From: a virus
Strand: one strand, 5' to 3'
IMG/VR virus record: IMGVR_UViG_3300042731_003594
Coordinates: 1 to 27,858 of that record
Length of the DNA: 27,858 bases
The translations under genes and the position numbers were made by a program. The notes under the pieces were generated by a model. It was not told where the DNA came from, did not search any database, and saw nothing but the letters and a program-made list of their open reading frames with translations. This document shows, in pieces, positions 7,711 to 16,478 of this stretch. The stretch's first letter is position 1. Each line of letters begins with the position of its first letter.

Positions 7711-9054
7711 CTATTCTACATCATACACACTATTCAGATCTTCAAGTTTTACCTCGTATATCTTTAATGCATCTGTAATTCCAAAGGGATTGGTCGCTGG
7801 CCCGGAAGGTGGCGACGGGCCACTTCCACTCGGTACATCTATAACATATGCCCTTGTATAGTTATCTCCCCTCTGTTCAGCCACCTGTACATACTTACCA
7901 TTCGTGAGATATAACAGCTTCGATGACACTGAAAGGTTATTTATCGTTAAACTGTCACGCTGAGTAATCGGATCTCCATCCGCAAGATCAATATGAATTT
8001 GTCTCAATTTGTAATCATCATAGGCAATATTATCCACTGTCACCCAAAGCATAACAGAATCATTATCCCAATGTTGAGCAAATGATGGATACCCACCATA
8101 AGACGGTGACGCCACTTGTATTGAATCAATCGGACTGCCAAAATTGCCACTTGTTGTATCACCATCAAATGAGACAAATTTATATCTATTCCTTGTATTT
8201 GTCGTCATCCCAGCAAGCCAATATTCACTTCCCCTATAATGCTTTGCTCCGATATACTGATATGGATTAAAATTCGACGAGATTTCAATCGTATCCACTG
8301 GAACTGGATTCACGTCTCCATCTGAGGGATCAACATAATACTTTTCAACCTGTGCACTTAACGCACCAACGCCGGGCCCGGCCGTGACATAGTAAGGGAT
8401 ATAGAAATATCCACCTGATAAGTATTCAATATACTGAGGCTGGAAACCAGCGTCATATTGCTCTATCGTTTCAATCTCAGTCACACTGCCATCGGACGAA
8501 CTTACAGAGAACGAATAAAAGTTTTTACTGGAAACGATACCACCGGAACTTGTACCCATGAAATAATCAGTTCCATCAATTGCAATGAGATATGGGCTCC
8601 TACCCTCATATGTAAGAATTTCAGTAGAGTCTATCCATGCCGTGCTTCCAATTATTCCGGCATCGGTTATGCTTATTGAAGCAATCCACATATCCTCATC
8701 AACGTCTCTGTAGATAACACCCCAATAATTTGTTCCAGATCTCCGTGCAAGACCAAACTTTTGTCCGGTATGGGGTTGTCCTGAAGATCCGGCTGCCTTT
8801 GACATTGAATCGAGAGCGGCATGTTCAACAATTCCATCACTGCCAATCCTTATTGTCTTCATATGGAATGTGTTTGGCGATGCCGTTGTATAAGTGACAA
8901 CAATCGTCGAATCATTTATTTTCTCTGCAAGCTGAACAGATCCATTCAAGCTTTCAATATTACAACTATCGACGAGAGTTATAGCACCGAATGCCTCAGT
9001 ACCAAAATATAAGCAATATGATAATAATACAAAAGTTAATAATTTTTTTATCAT
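7711..9054 (-). CDS. Secreted beta-propeller-like protein with Sec signal peptide
   Basis: The chosen start is the ATG at 9054 (447 residues): it overlaps the preceding stop as ATGA and places a classic signal peptide at the N-terminus (MIKKLLTFVLLSYCLYFG..., cleavage probably near EAFGA). An ATG 15 bases earlier has no ribosome site. The mature protein is all beta. It shows repeated strand patterns such as YWGVIYRDVDEDMWIASISI and YWLAGMTTNTRNRYKFVSF, suggesting a propeller of several blades. A Gly/Ser/Pro linker (SGSGPSPPSGPA) and a short acidic C-terminal tail follow. Its sequence is visibly richer in G+C than its neighbours. No enzyme motif is seen. It could be an exported adhesin, a receptor-binding accessory or a captured host surface protein. 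Confidence 0.6.
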   Translation of the reverse strand: MIKKLLTFVLLSYCLYFGTEAFGAITLVDSCNIESLNGSVQLAEKINDSTIVVTYTTASPNTFHMKTIRIGSDGIVEHAALDSMSKAAGSSGQPHTGQKFGLARRSGTNYWGVIYRDVDEDMWIASISITDAGIIGSTAWIDSTEILTYEGRSPYLIAIDGTDYFMGTSSGGIVSSKNFYSFSVSSSDGSVTEIETIEQYDAGFQPQYIEYLSGGYFYIPYYVTAGPGVGALSAQVEKYYVDPSDGDVNPVPVDTIEISSNFNPYQYIGAKHYRGSEYWLAGMTTNTRNRYKFVSFDGDTTSGNFGSPIDSIQVASPSYGGYPSFAQHWDNDSVMLWVTVDNIAYDDYKLRQIHIDLADGDPITQRDSLTINNLSVSSKLLYLTNGKYVQVAEQRGDNYTRAYVIDVPSGSGPSPPSGPATNPFGITDALKIYEVKLEDLNSVYDVE

Positions 9055-10556
9055 TGAATTTGCACCCATGTTAAGTCAGGTTTAAAGTAAACTGTATCGT
9101 CATCGTATACCCAACCTATAGCCTGTAAAATATCTCTTGAATCACTTGGCTTATTAGCTTCCTGAACTATAGCACCGGCAGTTCCATCATCTACGAATAA
9201 CACATTTGCTATTCCGTTACCAACACTCCAAGTCCATGCGTCTCTATGGACATAGCCCTCTCTTATACATAGACCAGATGCATCTGCTAATATTGTAGCA
9301 ACAGCCATTGCCTCTGCAAGCATTTGTATATTTGTATCTGCATCACATTTCCAATACTTTCCATCTGATTTTTTATATAACACTTCACCTGCAAATACGT
9401 TTTCACCAACAGTCAACGTATCAATTTTACCAGAGAAACTGCCGTTAGTTGTTGGAATTGTATACCCACCAAACGAAACAACAAATCTATTCCCCTCCTC
9501 TGTGTTATGATAATATTGATTGGCTGTTCCGCCCTGCAACCCAACTAATTCATTATGTCTCGTTATCTGAGGCGTTTTAAAATTAGTATAATGCTCAGTA
9601 CCGTTATGAGTGAATATTACATTCGTAGTATTGTTCGATATACCGAATGGAATCTCACCAAGTCTTGCAGAATCAGTAATCGTTATTGATTGCTGCGTAG
9701 ATGGTGTAACTATGTAAGAATAATTAGGAGAAAGATTTAATATTGCACCAGTATTTATCTCAAATTCCCTATGCCATACGTCATACCCAACACCAGATTC
9801 ATTTGTATAAGTAGAAGGGGTTACTATTGTGACAGTAGAATCGTTTGTAAACCCTGTAATTCTATAAAGCCCCTGCGGTGTTTCAAGGTGACTACTTCTT
9901 GTTAATGTTGCACTTGAATCATTTACAGAAAATGGTGCAGCGGCCTTTCCTGAGATTGTAGCAGTTCTTGAAATACCAGATCCAGTCGTAGTCACGCTGC
10001 CACCATATCCCTCGATTATATAAATAACTCTCGTAATTGATGATAACCTTCCACCAAGTGTAGATGTCACAGCACAGTATGTAGCGAAGTCCCACTCCCC
10101 TCCATTAATTTCTGTACCACCAAGTGCCTGATTGTATTTATAGGCCTCTATATAAGCAGTATCGCTATCACAAGAAATAGTATCGGCATCGAGAGGGCCA
10201 CCACCCGGGCTTCTAAGTAACTCATTGATCTCATAATCATTGTTTACGCCAGACCCTACAAGCTCAGAATCATCCATATAGTAAGTTATACCAGACCCAC
10301 CGCTAACAGCTAAACTTGGTGCATTCACCCACCCGCTTCCAATATACTTGATAACATCATCAACGGCGGGAGTTGTAGTTGTAACTGTAAGTTTTTGGTT
10401 TATTCTTGTATTGTGTTGTGTAAGCGTATCTTGAATAGTATTTATCGTGTCGACATAAGTGCTTGAAAGTGCGTCAACGCCAGCTCTTTGTTGCCCCACC
10501 TGTGCGAATACAAGAGATGATGTTAGTGCTAATACAGCTAATATTTTCTTAAACAT
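9051..10556 (-). CDS. Tail-fibre-like protein carrying a Sec signal peptide
   Basis: The start at 10556 is chosen because GGGGGGTGA lies just before it and because it gives a signal peptide (MFKKILAVLALTSSLVFAQ, cleavage after FAQ or FA). The ATG 15 bases upstream would contain that ribosome site. The mature part carries fibre hallmarks: an oligomerisation-like helix (about 30-55), KYIGSGWVNAPS (about 70-81), and HNELVGLQGGTANQYYH (334-350), a motif known from many phage tail fibres. A C-terminal beta domain follows with GIANVLFVDDGTAGAIVQ and a final DTVYFKPDLTWVQIQ. Fibres normally fold in the cytoplasm, so an export signal is unexpected. It sits between two other signal-peptide genes. The fibre likeness is from recognised motifs; the cell location is inferred. 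Confidence 0.65.
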   Translation of the reverse strand: MFKKILAVLALTSSLVFAQVGQQRAGVDALSSTYVDTINTIQDTLTQHNTRINQKLTVTTTTPAVDDVIKYIGSGWVNAPSLAVSGGSGITYYMDDSELVGSGVNNDYEINELLRSPGGGPLDADTISCDSDTAYIEAYKYNQALGGTEINGGEWDFATYCAVTSTLGGRLSSITRVIYIIEGYGGSVTTTGSGISRTATISGKAAAPFSVNDSSATLTRSSHLETPQGLYRITGFTNDSTVTIVTPSTYTNESGVGYDVWHREFEINTGAILNLSPNYSYIVTPSTQQSITITDSARLGEIPFGISNNTTNVIFTHNGTEHYTNFKTPQITRHNELVGLQGGTANQYYHNTEEGNRFVVSFGGYTIPTTNGSFSGKIDTLTVGENVFAGEVLYKKSDGKYWKCDADTNIQMLAEAMAVATILADASGLCIREGYVHRDAWTWSVGNGIANVLFVDDGTAGAIVQEANKPSDSRDILQAIGWVYDDDTVYFKPDLTWVQIQ

Positions 10557-10570
10557 TAAGTCACCCCCCA

Positions 10571-11035
10571 TTAAAATTGGTATCCAGTTGCAGTGACTAC
10601 AGCAGATCCGCTTTCCAATTTAACCGCTATTGAATCAGCAGCAACAGGTAAATTAACTATAGCACCAGCAGCACATCTTGTGTCTGATGTTGCCTGATCA
10701 ATTCCGATCCAAAATGGTTTTGTTAGATCATCACAAAAAATAGACACATAATCAACAGCCGTGGCAAACGTAAGCACAACATCAGTTGTCGATACAGTAG
10801 ATGTGTCCGTTAATGATTCAGTAAATGGTGCATCTGATCCAACTAAATTACCATCGGAATCAACAGAAAATATATGATACTTTCCATCAGATCCTTTACC
10901 AGCAATAACAGTACCATAACGATGTTTTGCATTTGTTGGAAGTGTACTATCATCTTGCCTTATTGTATTAAGAGATGGCTGTGCAAAAGCAGACACGCAA
11001 AGCAAAAACATTAAAACAATAAATTTTTTAAACAT
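10571..11035 (-). CDS. Small secreted beta protein, virion-appendage-like
   Basis: The start is the ATG at 11035 (154 residues) with GGGGA at correct spacing; a TTG two codons earlier is unlikely. The N-terminus MFKKFIVLMFLLCVSAFA-Q is a signal peptide with an AxA-type cleavage site. The mature protein contains KGSDGKYHIFSVDSDGNLVG (47-66), a pattern seen in phage decoration and appendage proteins. A compact beta-sandwich-like half with two cysteines (Cys101, Cys121) follows, ending SGSAVVTATGYQF. Two cysteines in an exported protein could form a disulfide. It lies just before the fibre-like gene and may be its partner. No family is certain. Confidence 0.55.
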   Translation of the reverse strand: MFKKFIVLMFLLCVSAFAQPSLNTIRQDDSTLPTNAKHRYGTVIAGKGSDGKYHIFSVDSDGNLVGSDAPFTESLTDTSTVSTTDVVLTFATAVDYVSIFCDDLTKPFWIGIDQATSDTRCAAGAIVNLPVAADSIAVKLESGSAVVTATGYQF

Positions 11036-11045
11036 TTTCAATCCC

Positions 11046-12269
11046 CTATTTTATTGCATATACTTTTCTTGTTGTTATTATTCTCGGACTTCCACTTAAT
11101 GCGTTTTTCGATTTGCTAAGTTTTTCATAAAATAATCTCTTAAGATATTCTGACTCATCATATTGTTTATTATCAAACGCAATTCTATGTCTTACGAATT
11201 CTATAATAGCATCAACATTATACTTTCTGTCTTTTATTATAGATGATTCGCTTGGATCTGTTTCTGGAACGCCAGAAGATGAATAAAAAATCGCATCACC
11301 AGTCATATATTCTATACGTAAACCATTATTTATATTAACAGTTGGTGGAACAAAATGATTTTCAAGCAATTCCACAGGATAGCCATTTTCCTGCGATTCA
11401 TTAGCATTGTATTCATATAAAAATAGCTTGTTAGCTCTTATCTGATATCCCCACATTCTTGAAAATACATAATTACTTGCATCTGAAAAATCATTAACAG
11501 CTGTTGAATTATCAGTGTCTAACATATTTGCAAGTCTATCTTCATTTTTAATATTTGATACAGATAAATCATTAGTCCACTGTTCTAAGCTTTCCTCTTT
11601 TTCATTAAAGTAAGAATAATTTAAGTCACTAACAATTCTTGGTATTGGTTTATATTTATCTCTACTTGAACGTTTCAAACTAATATCGGTAACATGTAAC
11701 GTTCCTACTGTAGATGCAGAAATTCTAAGTTTATCTCCAGTTCTTTTTGCTATAAATTCAAATCTATGTATACCAGCCGATGATAATATAGTATGTAAAT
11801 CTTCACCAGTGCTCAACTCGAATATAAAAGTTCCAGTATGCCCGGTGCGTGTGGTATATTCTATTGTATATCTTTGTCCTGCGACTAAAATAGAATCATT
11901 ATCAAGCTCAACATATTCAGTCCCAATAGGTGCTATACCATACAATCCATTATAATATGATCCCCCATAGCCATTATATTCAAAACTTGTTAATCCGTTA
12001 TTAGTCCAGTATCCAATAGCAAAATAATCAGAATTCATCAATTCACTACCGTACACAACATTTTTAGAAAATACACCGATATTTGTTGTGCAATCAGAAG
12101 GAAGATCATATGCTATTCTTCCAGTTACTATATGATAATCCTTTGTAATAGATGGAACATTTTTTTCTATAGCCATTTCTCTATATGCTTCTTGAATATA
12201 TTGAATGGCAAACCCGGGTCTTGTTTCACCCGTTATTTCCATTAACTTTTCTACTGTATAATAACTCAT
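11046..12269 (-). CDS. Putative head-tail adaptor / tail tubular protein with inserted beta domain
   Basis: 407 residues, coupled to the previous gene by TAATG. The N-terminal 60 residues (helix EKLMEITGETRPGFAIQYI, then strand TGRIAYDLPSDC) and the C-terminal helices (DAIIEFVRHRIAFDNKQYDE, then EYLKRLFYEKLSKSKN) look like the split helical core of podoviral adaptor/tail tube A proteins. Between them, about residues 115-200 form a beta-sandwich-like insertion (LVAGQRYTIEYTTRTG to LHVTDISLKRSS) that resembles a carbohydrate-binding-type module. It has no signal peptide. It probably belongs to the neck that joins portal to nozzle. The adaptor role is inferred from fold pattern and context; no profile search was possible. 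Confidence 0.5.
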   Translation of the reverse strand: MSYYTVEKLMEITGETRPGFAIQYIQEAYREMAIEKNVPSITKDYHIVTGRIAYDLPSDCTTNIGVFSKNVVYGSELMNSDYFAIGYWTNNGLTSFEYNGYGGSYYNGLYGIAPIGTEYVELDNDSILVAGQRYTIEYTTRTGHTGTFIFELSTGEDLHTILSSAGIHRFEFIAKRTGDKLRISASTVGTLHVTDISLKRSSRDKYKPIPRIVSDLNYSYFNEKEESLEQWTNDLSVSNIKNEDRLANMLDTDNSTAVNDFSDASNYVFSRMWGYQIRANKLFLYEYNANESQENGYPVELLENHFVPPTVNINNGLRIEYMTGDAIFYSSSGVPETDPSESSIIKDRKYNVDAIIEFVRHRIAFDNKQYDESEYLKRLFYEKLSKSKNALSGSPRIITTRKVYAIK

Positions 12270-12766
12270 TAATCAACCACCAAAAATTTAACAGCTAAAT
12301 GTCCAGCAGAAGCATTATCACTTCCATCATTATCAACGGTTCTAACGTGTATATTTGTACAATCTATACCAGAATTTGGATCGACAAATGCAACTCCAGC
12401 TCCAGATGGTAATATTGATATATTTGTAGTGCCAAACATTACTTTAATTGATTTATCGAGGGATGAACCAAGAACAGTTGCACTTGAATATTCATACCCT
12501 GTATTCTCTATATATACAAAATTTGCTGTTGTCTCCGAAGATACATCAGTAGTATTTGCACTATCTATAGCTTCACGATAATTTACCTCACCATCTTTAT
12601 ATCCCTGAACATTTGCATCTCCAGAATAATCCGTAATATCTATATTAAATGTTGCACCAAGAGAACGTCCAACTTCACTTGCAAGTATATCTTTTGTTGT
12701 ATTGTTCTCACTTGTAAGCTCCTCACGTGGTTCAACGTAAACACCTATTCTAATTTGGTCAGACAT
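12269..12766 (-). CDS. Small beta-rich appendage protein, paralogue of the upstream gene's C-terminal domain
   Basis: 165 residues, ATG with TAGGAGTATAA upstream. Its whole length aligns by eye with the last about 158 residues of the preceding 545-residue protein. Shared anchors in the same order are VEPxE, ASEV, GYxxxxxYxEA, (N)TGxEY, LGxxxxxxxK(V/I), LPSxxGxxxxDPNSxI, VDxxG and KFL(A/V)V. This indicates domain duplication inside the operon. The domain is beta-rich without catalytic motifs, so a virion-surface or fibre-attachment role is likely. No known family name is recognised. The chromosomal order long protein then stand-alone domain suggests both bind the same partner or form a mixed complex. 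Confidence 0.6.
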   Translation of the reverse strand: MSDQIRIGVYVEPREELTSENNTTKDILASEVGRSLGATFNIDITDYSGDANVQGYKDGEVNYREAIDSANTTDVSSETTANFVYIENTGYEYSSATVLGSSLDKSIKVMFGTTNISILPSGAGVAFVDPNSGIDCTNIHVRTVDNDGSDNASAGHLAVKFLVVD

Positions 12767-12774
12767 TTATACTC

Positions 12775-14412
12775 CTAAACAGCTAAAAATTTAATAGCAT
12801 TCCCATTGCCGGATGATATTACATTTCCTTCTAAATCTACCGTTTCAAAATCAAGACTACCAAAATTAATACTACTATTTGGATCAATAAGAAATAATCC
12901 AGATTTCGATGGCAATACAGATAACGTTCCGCCTGATGCTATTTTTACAAGATTTGTGTTTTTGACACCAAGCGATGTAGAATTTACATATTCACATCCA
13001 GTATTGTATATAAAAATAAGTCCCTTACTGCCACTTCCTATCGTCCCGGCAGTAGCGATAGCAGCCTCTTTATAATAAGGAATCTTATTTGAATATCCAT
13101 TTGAATCGCCATTTATATTAAAATTAAAATCAGATAGTACAGCGTACCCCATAAAATGCACATCAACCTCAGAAGCGGTAACATAATTACTATCACTGTC
13201 AGCACTTTGTATATCTTCTTGTGGCTCAACAGTTATTCTTATATGGGCATCTCCTACACCACTTCCTATAACCTCAATATATGCTATTTTAGTTTCCGTA
13301 TCTTCTGATAATCCATCTGAAACTGTTAATGATACTGTATAATTTCCAGCCTCCGTATATTCATGTGTCGGATTTTGTTCATCTGATACGCCACCATCAC
13401 CAAATGTCCAGCTCCATGATATCGGAGAACCAGTAGATAAATCAGTAAATGTTATAGAATTATATACTTTTATTGAAAAAGTATCTGCAATGAAATCTGC
13501 AACAGTAAATTCTAATTCATCACCAAGAGATACTGTTAACTTGCCTTCACCACCAGATGGTAATGTTATAATACGTATATTATCTATAACACATTCACCA
13601 GTCCTTGTTGGTTGCGATGCAGATCCAACTGTAAATGAAAAACCCTCATTTGAATCAAATGTTACAGAATGTGGCCCATATACATTTCCATCTATTGTTG
13701 TTGTTAACTGCCCACCAGCAGGTCTATTAAATAATACTGTATGCAATGATGCGTCTGAAATGCTTGGAGATACGGATACATAACTTGATCCATCGTAATA
13801 ATATTTATCACCATATAATGCAGATGGAACTACTCTTGATTCTGTTGGTGATGTAGAACCATTTACACCTATGCCGAATTCCCATAAAGAATATACTTCA
13901 TAATCTGTAAATTGAAATTCAAAATATGCCTCAAATCCATCACTATCATCAAGAAGAAATTCTGATGTTTTAGACCATGCTCTACTATATTTACTCCCAT
14001 AAGATATACCACTTGTTTCAAGGACAAGTTTTTCATCTTCTATTCTTGTCTCTCCAGCAATATCCCACTTAGAAAGATCTCCAGAAAAATCATCATAAAA
14101 TAAGTATGTATCATCTGGCTCACTTAATAATGTTGCAGATGGATTTCCATATACACAATATATAGTTTTACCAGCAGCAGGTTTAGATGGAATCTTAACA
14201 ATCCAAAGCGATGTTACACCACTTGTATAAGATTGTCTACACTGACTCAATAATGTAACGCCATCAGAATCTACAAAACGTATATCAGAAAAATCAGACT
14301 TCATGTCAGAATCGTAAGTTACTGTTATTTCTGCGTTTATATCAGTTTCTAATTGAGACGTTGCAGGAACAGTACCTATTTTATATTTTGTCCAACCATC
14401 TGGAAACGCCAT
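12775..14412 (-). CDS. Multidomain surface protein: DUF2341-like, lectin-like, PKD, appendage domain
   Basis: 545 residues, coupled to the upstream stop by TAATG, with GGGGA upstream. Domains by eye: about 15-100 DUF2341-like (DFSDIRFVDSDG, LWIVKIPSKPAAGKTIYCVYG); about 104-285 a concanavalin/LamG-like jelly roll starting YDDFSGDLSKWDI; about 305-383 a PKD domain with the signature SWSWTFGDGGVSDEQNPTHEY; and 388-545 a domain paralogous to the next gene. DUF2341 and PKD are typical of prokaryotic cell-surface proteins, and PKD modules often mediate carbohydrate or protein contacts. There is no signal peptide, so the protein most likely sits on the virion as an appendage or adhesion factor. The PKD call is firm; the virion role is inferred. 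Confidence 0.7.
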   Translation of the reverse strand: MAFPDGWTKYKIGTVPATSQLETDINAEITVTYDSDMKSDFSDIRFVDSDGVTLLSQCRQSYTSGVTSLWIVKIPSKPAAGKTIYCVYGNPSATLLSEPDDTYLFYDDFSGDLSKWDIAGETRIEDEKLVLETSGISYGSKYSRAWSKTSEFLLDDSDGFEAYFEFQFTDYEVYSLWEFGIGVNGSTSPTESRVVPSALYGDKYYYDGSSYVSVSPSISDASLHTVLFNRPAGGQLTTTIDGNVYGPHSVTFDSNEGFSFTVGSASQPTRTGECVIDNIRIITLPSGGEGKLTVSLGDELEFTVADFIADTFSIKVYNSITFTDLSTGSPISWSWTFGDGGVSDEQNPTHEYTEAGNYTVSLTVSDGLSEDTETKIAYIEVIGSGVGDAHIRITVEPQEDIQSADSDSNYVTASEVDVHFMGYAVLSDFNFNINGDSNGYSNKIPYYKEAAIATAGTIGSGSKGLIFIYNTGCEYVNSTSLGVKNTNLVKIASGGTLSVLPSKSGLFLIDPNSSINFGSLDFETVDLEGNVISSGNGNAIKFLAV

Positions 14413-16478
14413 TATTTAGTATCCCCATCTGTTTGATACATTATAAAACCACGTTCATATTGTGATAAATACATATTATATAATGCATTAAGCTTTGCTA
14501 TTTCTGCTTGATATTTCCCAAGTAATGCATTAAATTCTCCAATAACAGATTGTACCTGTGAAGAATAAACTTGTCCTTGATTTAAATATTTATATAAAAC
14601 CCTTTGATTTACTTCTGATATTTTGGCAAGGTCAAGTTGATATTTTTCAATATTAGATTTAAATTCTGATACGGAATTATTTATATCGCCATTATATTTA
14701 TTTATAACTGCATTTATTTCAGCAGCATATTTATTAACATCATATCCAGTTTCCGATTGATATTCTTGTAATGCCTTGTTAATTAATGTTTGCCAAATTT
14801 GCAAATCTGCTGTATATTCTTGAACAGACTCATTCAACTCATTTGCAAATTTCTGAACTGCATTAGATGAATCAATTTGAAATTCCTGTATTCTATCCTT
14901 ACGCTTTGTAGTCCATTCGGTTATTTCTGAATTAACTATTTGCAAGTATTCTTGAACTTCATAATTAACATCTATTTGATATTGATTTATTTTTGCAGCA
15001 TATGCATCAAGGTTACCACGCATCTCAGCAGTATCCGATGTAATTTGATTTGAAGCTTCTGTTATATTTTTTTGAATTGTTGCCTGATATTCAACATTAG
15101 ATGCATTAAACTCATTAAGTTCATTTTGTATATCAAGTTGAAATTGTTGTAATTCGCTTGATATTTGATTTTTCCATATTTCTAAATCAACTTGTGCGTT
15201 CTGCAAAAATTCCTGAACAGCAGAATTTATCTCAGCAGCATAAGCTTGGATCTCAGAACTATACTTACCAAGTTCAGATGAATATTCTTGATATTCTTTA
15301 TCTTTATTAATAGTAGCCTGTTGAATATTAACCTGCGTTTCACCTTGATATATGGCCAATTCATTATTAAATTCATTTAATTCATTTTGAACGTCCGACA
15401 AATAAGCTTCAATATTAGAATTCATTTGTGCTATTTTAGCCTGTGCAAGCTCAACATCTTCATTAGTATCAAGATGCGTATCAATATCACTCATTATTGT
15501 AGTAAAAACCTCTGGAGGTGTTGGCTTTGTATATGTTGGTGATGTGCCATCTACTATACTTATAGCAGAAAAAGATGGAGCCGATGGAGCCGATGGTACA
15601 CTTATACCACTCAAGTCAAGATCGGTAATTGTTGGAGCAGATGTTAATGATATTGTTGGCTTTGTATATACAGGAGCAGAACCAAAATCGCTAATAGTTC
15701 CATCATCAACTGAGATAGATGGAGCAACAGGTGGTGTAGCCGAAATAGTTAAAGAACTAATTGATAAATCTGGCTCTTCGTACCAAACTGGCAATAATAA
15801 CGGATCTGGACTTGTAAACGTTGGAGTGCTTCCTATTCCACTAAAATCAACATCAGCATCATCTGGCGGTACAGGTAATACAAGTAATGGAATACTTGTA
15901 TATGTAGGTAATGACTCAGATACAGTTTCAAAACTATCAATTACTGGAGGAACTGGCATACTTGGATCATTTGGAGCATTCTTATCGTTTATCTGGGAGG
16001 CTATATTGTTATATGAAGCATACAAAACAACAAGATACTCAAGCTCATCTGGGAAATTATCAATAGTAGAATCAGATGCAGATACAGTATATGGCCCAAC
16101 ATAACTTATATATGCCGATTCTGAAACGGTTGGATCTGGTAAAACATAAATTATATTATTCAACACATAATGCAACGGATAGCTATCTGTTGCTCTAAAT
16201 AAACTCGATGACCTTTCAGCTCTATGTCTTGCATTAGAATTTATTAATCTTGATTCATATCCATTTCTTGAAACATCAGTTAGTTCAATAAATCCATCTG
16301 CATCAATACCATTTGCATCCTTAAGATATGTACCTTGAGAAAATCTTGGTAATATAGAACGATTTATAATAGCCATTCTACGTATAATATCAATAGTCGC
16401 ATCAGACAGCCAAGTACCTAACTCTGTTAAATTAGCCGATCCAGAATATGCAGTTACTCTTTCATTAAACGTTGCCAT
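14412..16478 (-). CDS. Adaptor-like N-terminus fused to a long hendecad coiled coil
   Basis: The start at 16478 (688 residues) is decided by AGGTGA at 8 bases; a GTG four codons upstream would use those bases as coding. Residues about 1-165 look like a podoviral adaptor or tail-tube-A-type domain (ERVTAYSGSANLTELGTWL, then a helical FPDELEYLVVLYASYNN). Residues 170-325 are a Pro/Ser/Thr-rich stalk with recurring PxYTKP units. Residues about 330-680 are helical, with aromatics exactly 11 residues apart (Tyr413, Phe424, Trp435, Phe446, Phe457; then Tyr500, Tyr511, Trp522, Phe533, Phe544, Tyr555, and Tyr573, Tyr584, Tyr595, Phe606). That is a hendecad, right-handed type of coiled coil. It is probably a neck-attached fibre or whisker; the function is inferred. 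Confidence 0.6.
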   Translation of the reverse strand: MATFNERVTAYSGSANLTELGTWLSDATIDIIRRMAIINRSILPRFSQGTYLKDANGIDADGFIELTDVSRNGYESRLINSNARHRAERSSSLFRATDSYPLHYVLNNIIYVLPDPTVSESAYISYVGPYTVSASDSTIDNFPDELEYLVVLYASYNNIASQINDKNAPNDPSMPVPPVIDSFETVSESLPTYTSIPLLVLPVPPDDADVDFSGIGSTPTFTSPDPLLLPVWYEEPDLSISSLTISATPPVAPSISVDDGTISDFGSAPVYTKPTISLTSAPTITDLDLSGISVPSAPSAPSFSAISIVDGTSPTYTKPTPPEVFTTIMSDIDTHLDTNEDVELAQAKIAQMNSNIEAYLSDVQNELNEFNNELAIYQGETQVNIQQATINKDKEYQEYSSELGKYSSEIQAYAAEINSAVQEFLQNAQVDLEIWKNQISSELQQFQLDIQNELNEFNASNVEYQATIQKNITEASNQITSDTAEMRGNLDAYAAKINQYQIDVNYEVQEYLQIVNSEITEWTTKRKDRIQEFQIDSSNAVQKFANELNESVQEYTADLQIWQTLINKALQEYQSETGYDVNKYAAEINAVINKYNGDINNSVSEFKSNIEKYQLDLAKISEVNQRVLYKYLNQGQVYSSQVQSVIGEFNALLGKYQAEIAKLNALYNMYLSQYERGFIMYQTDGDTK

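Noticed and set aside
15544-16104. 186-codon open frame on the plus strand
   Set aside because: It is the antisense shadow of the Pro/Ser/Thr-rich stalk of the adaptor-like protein. No ribosome site fits and its sequence is just the low-complexity complement.
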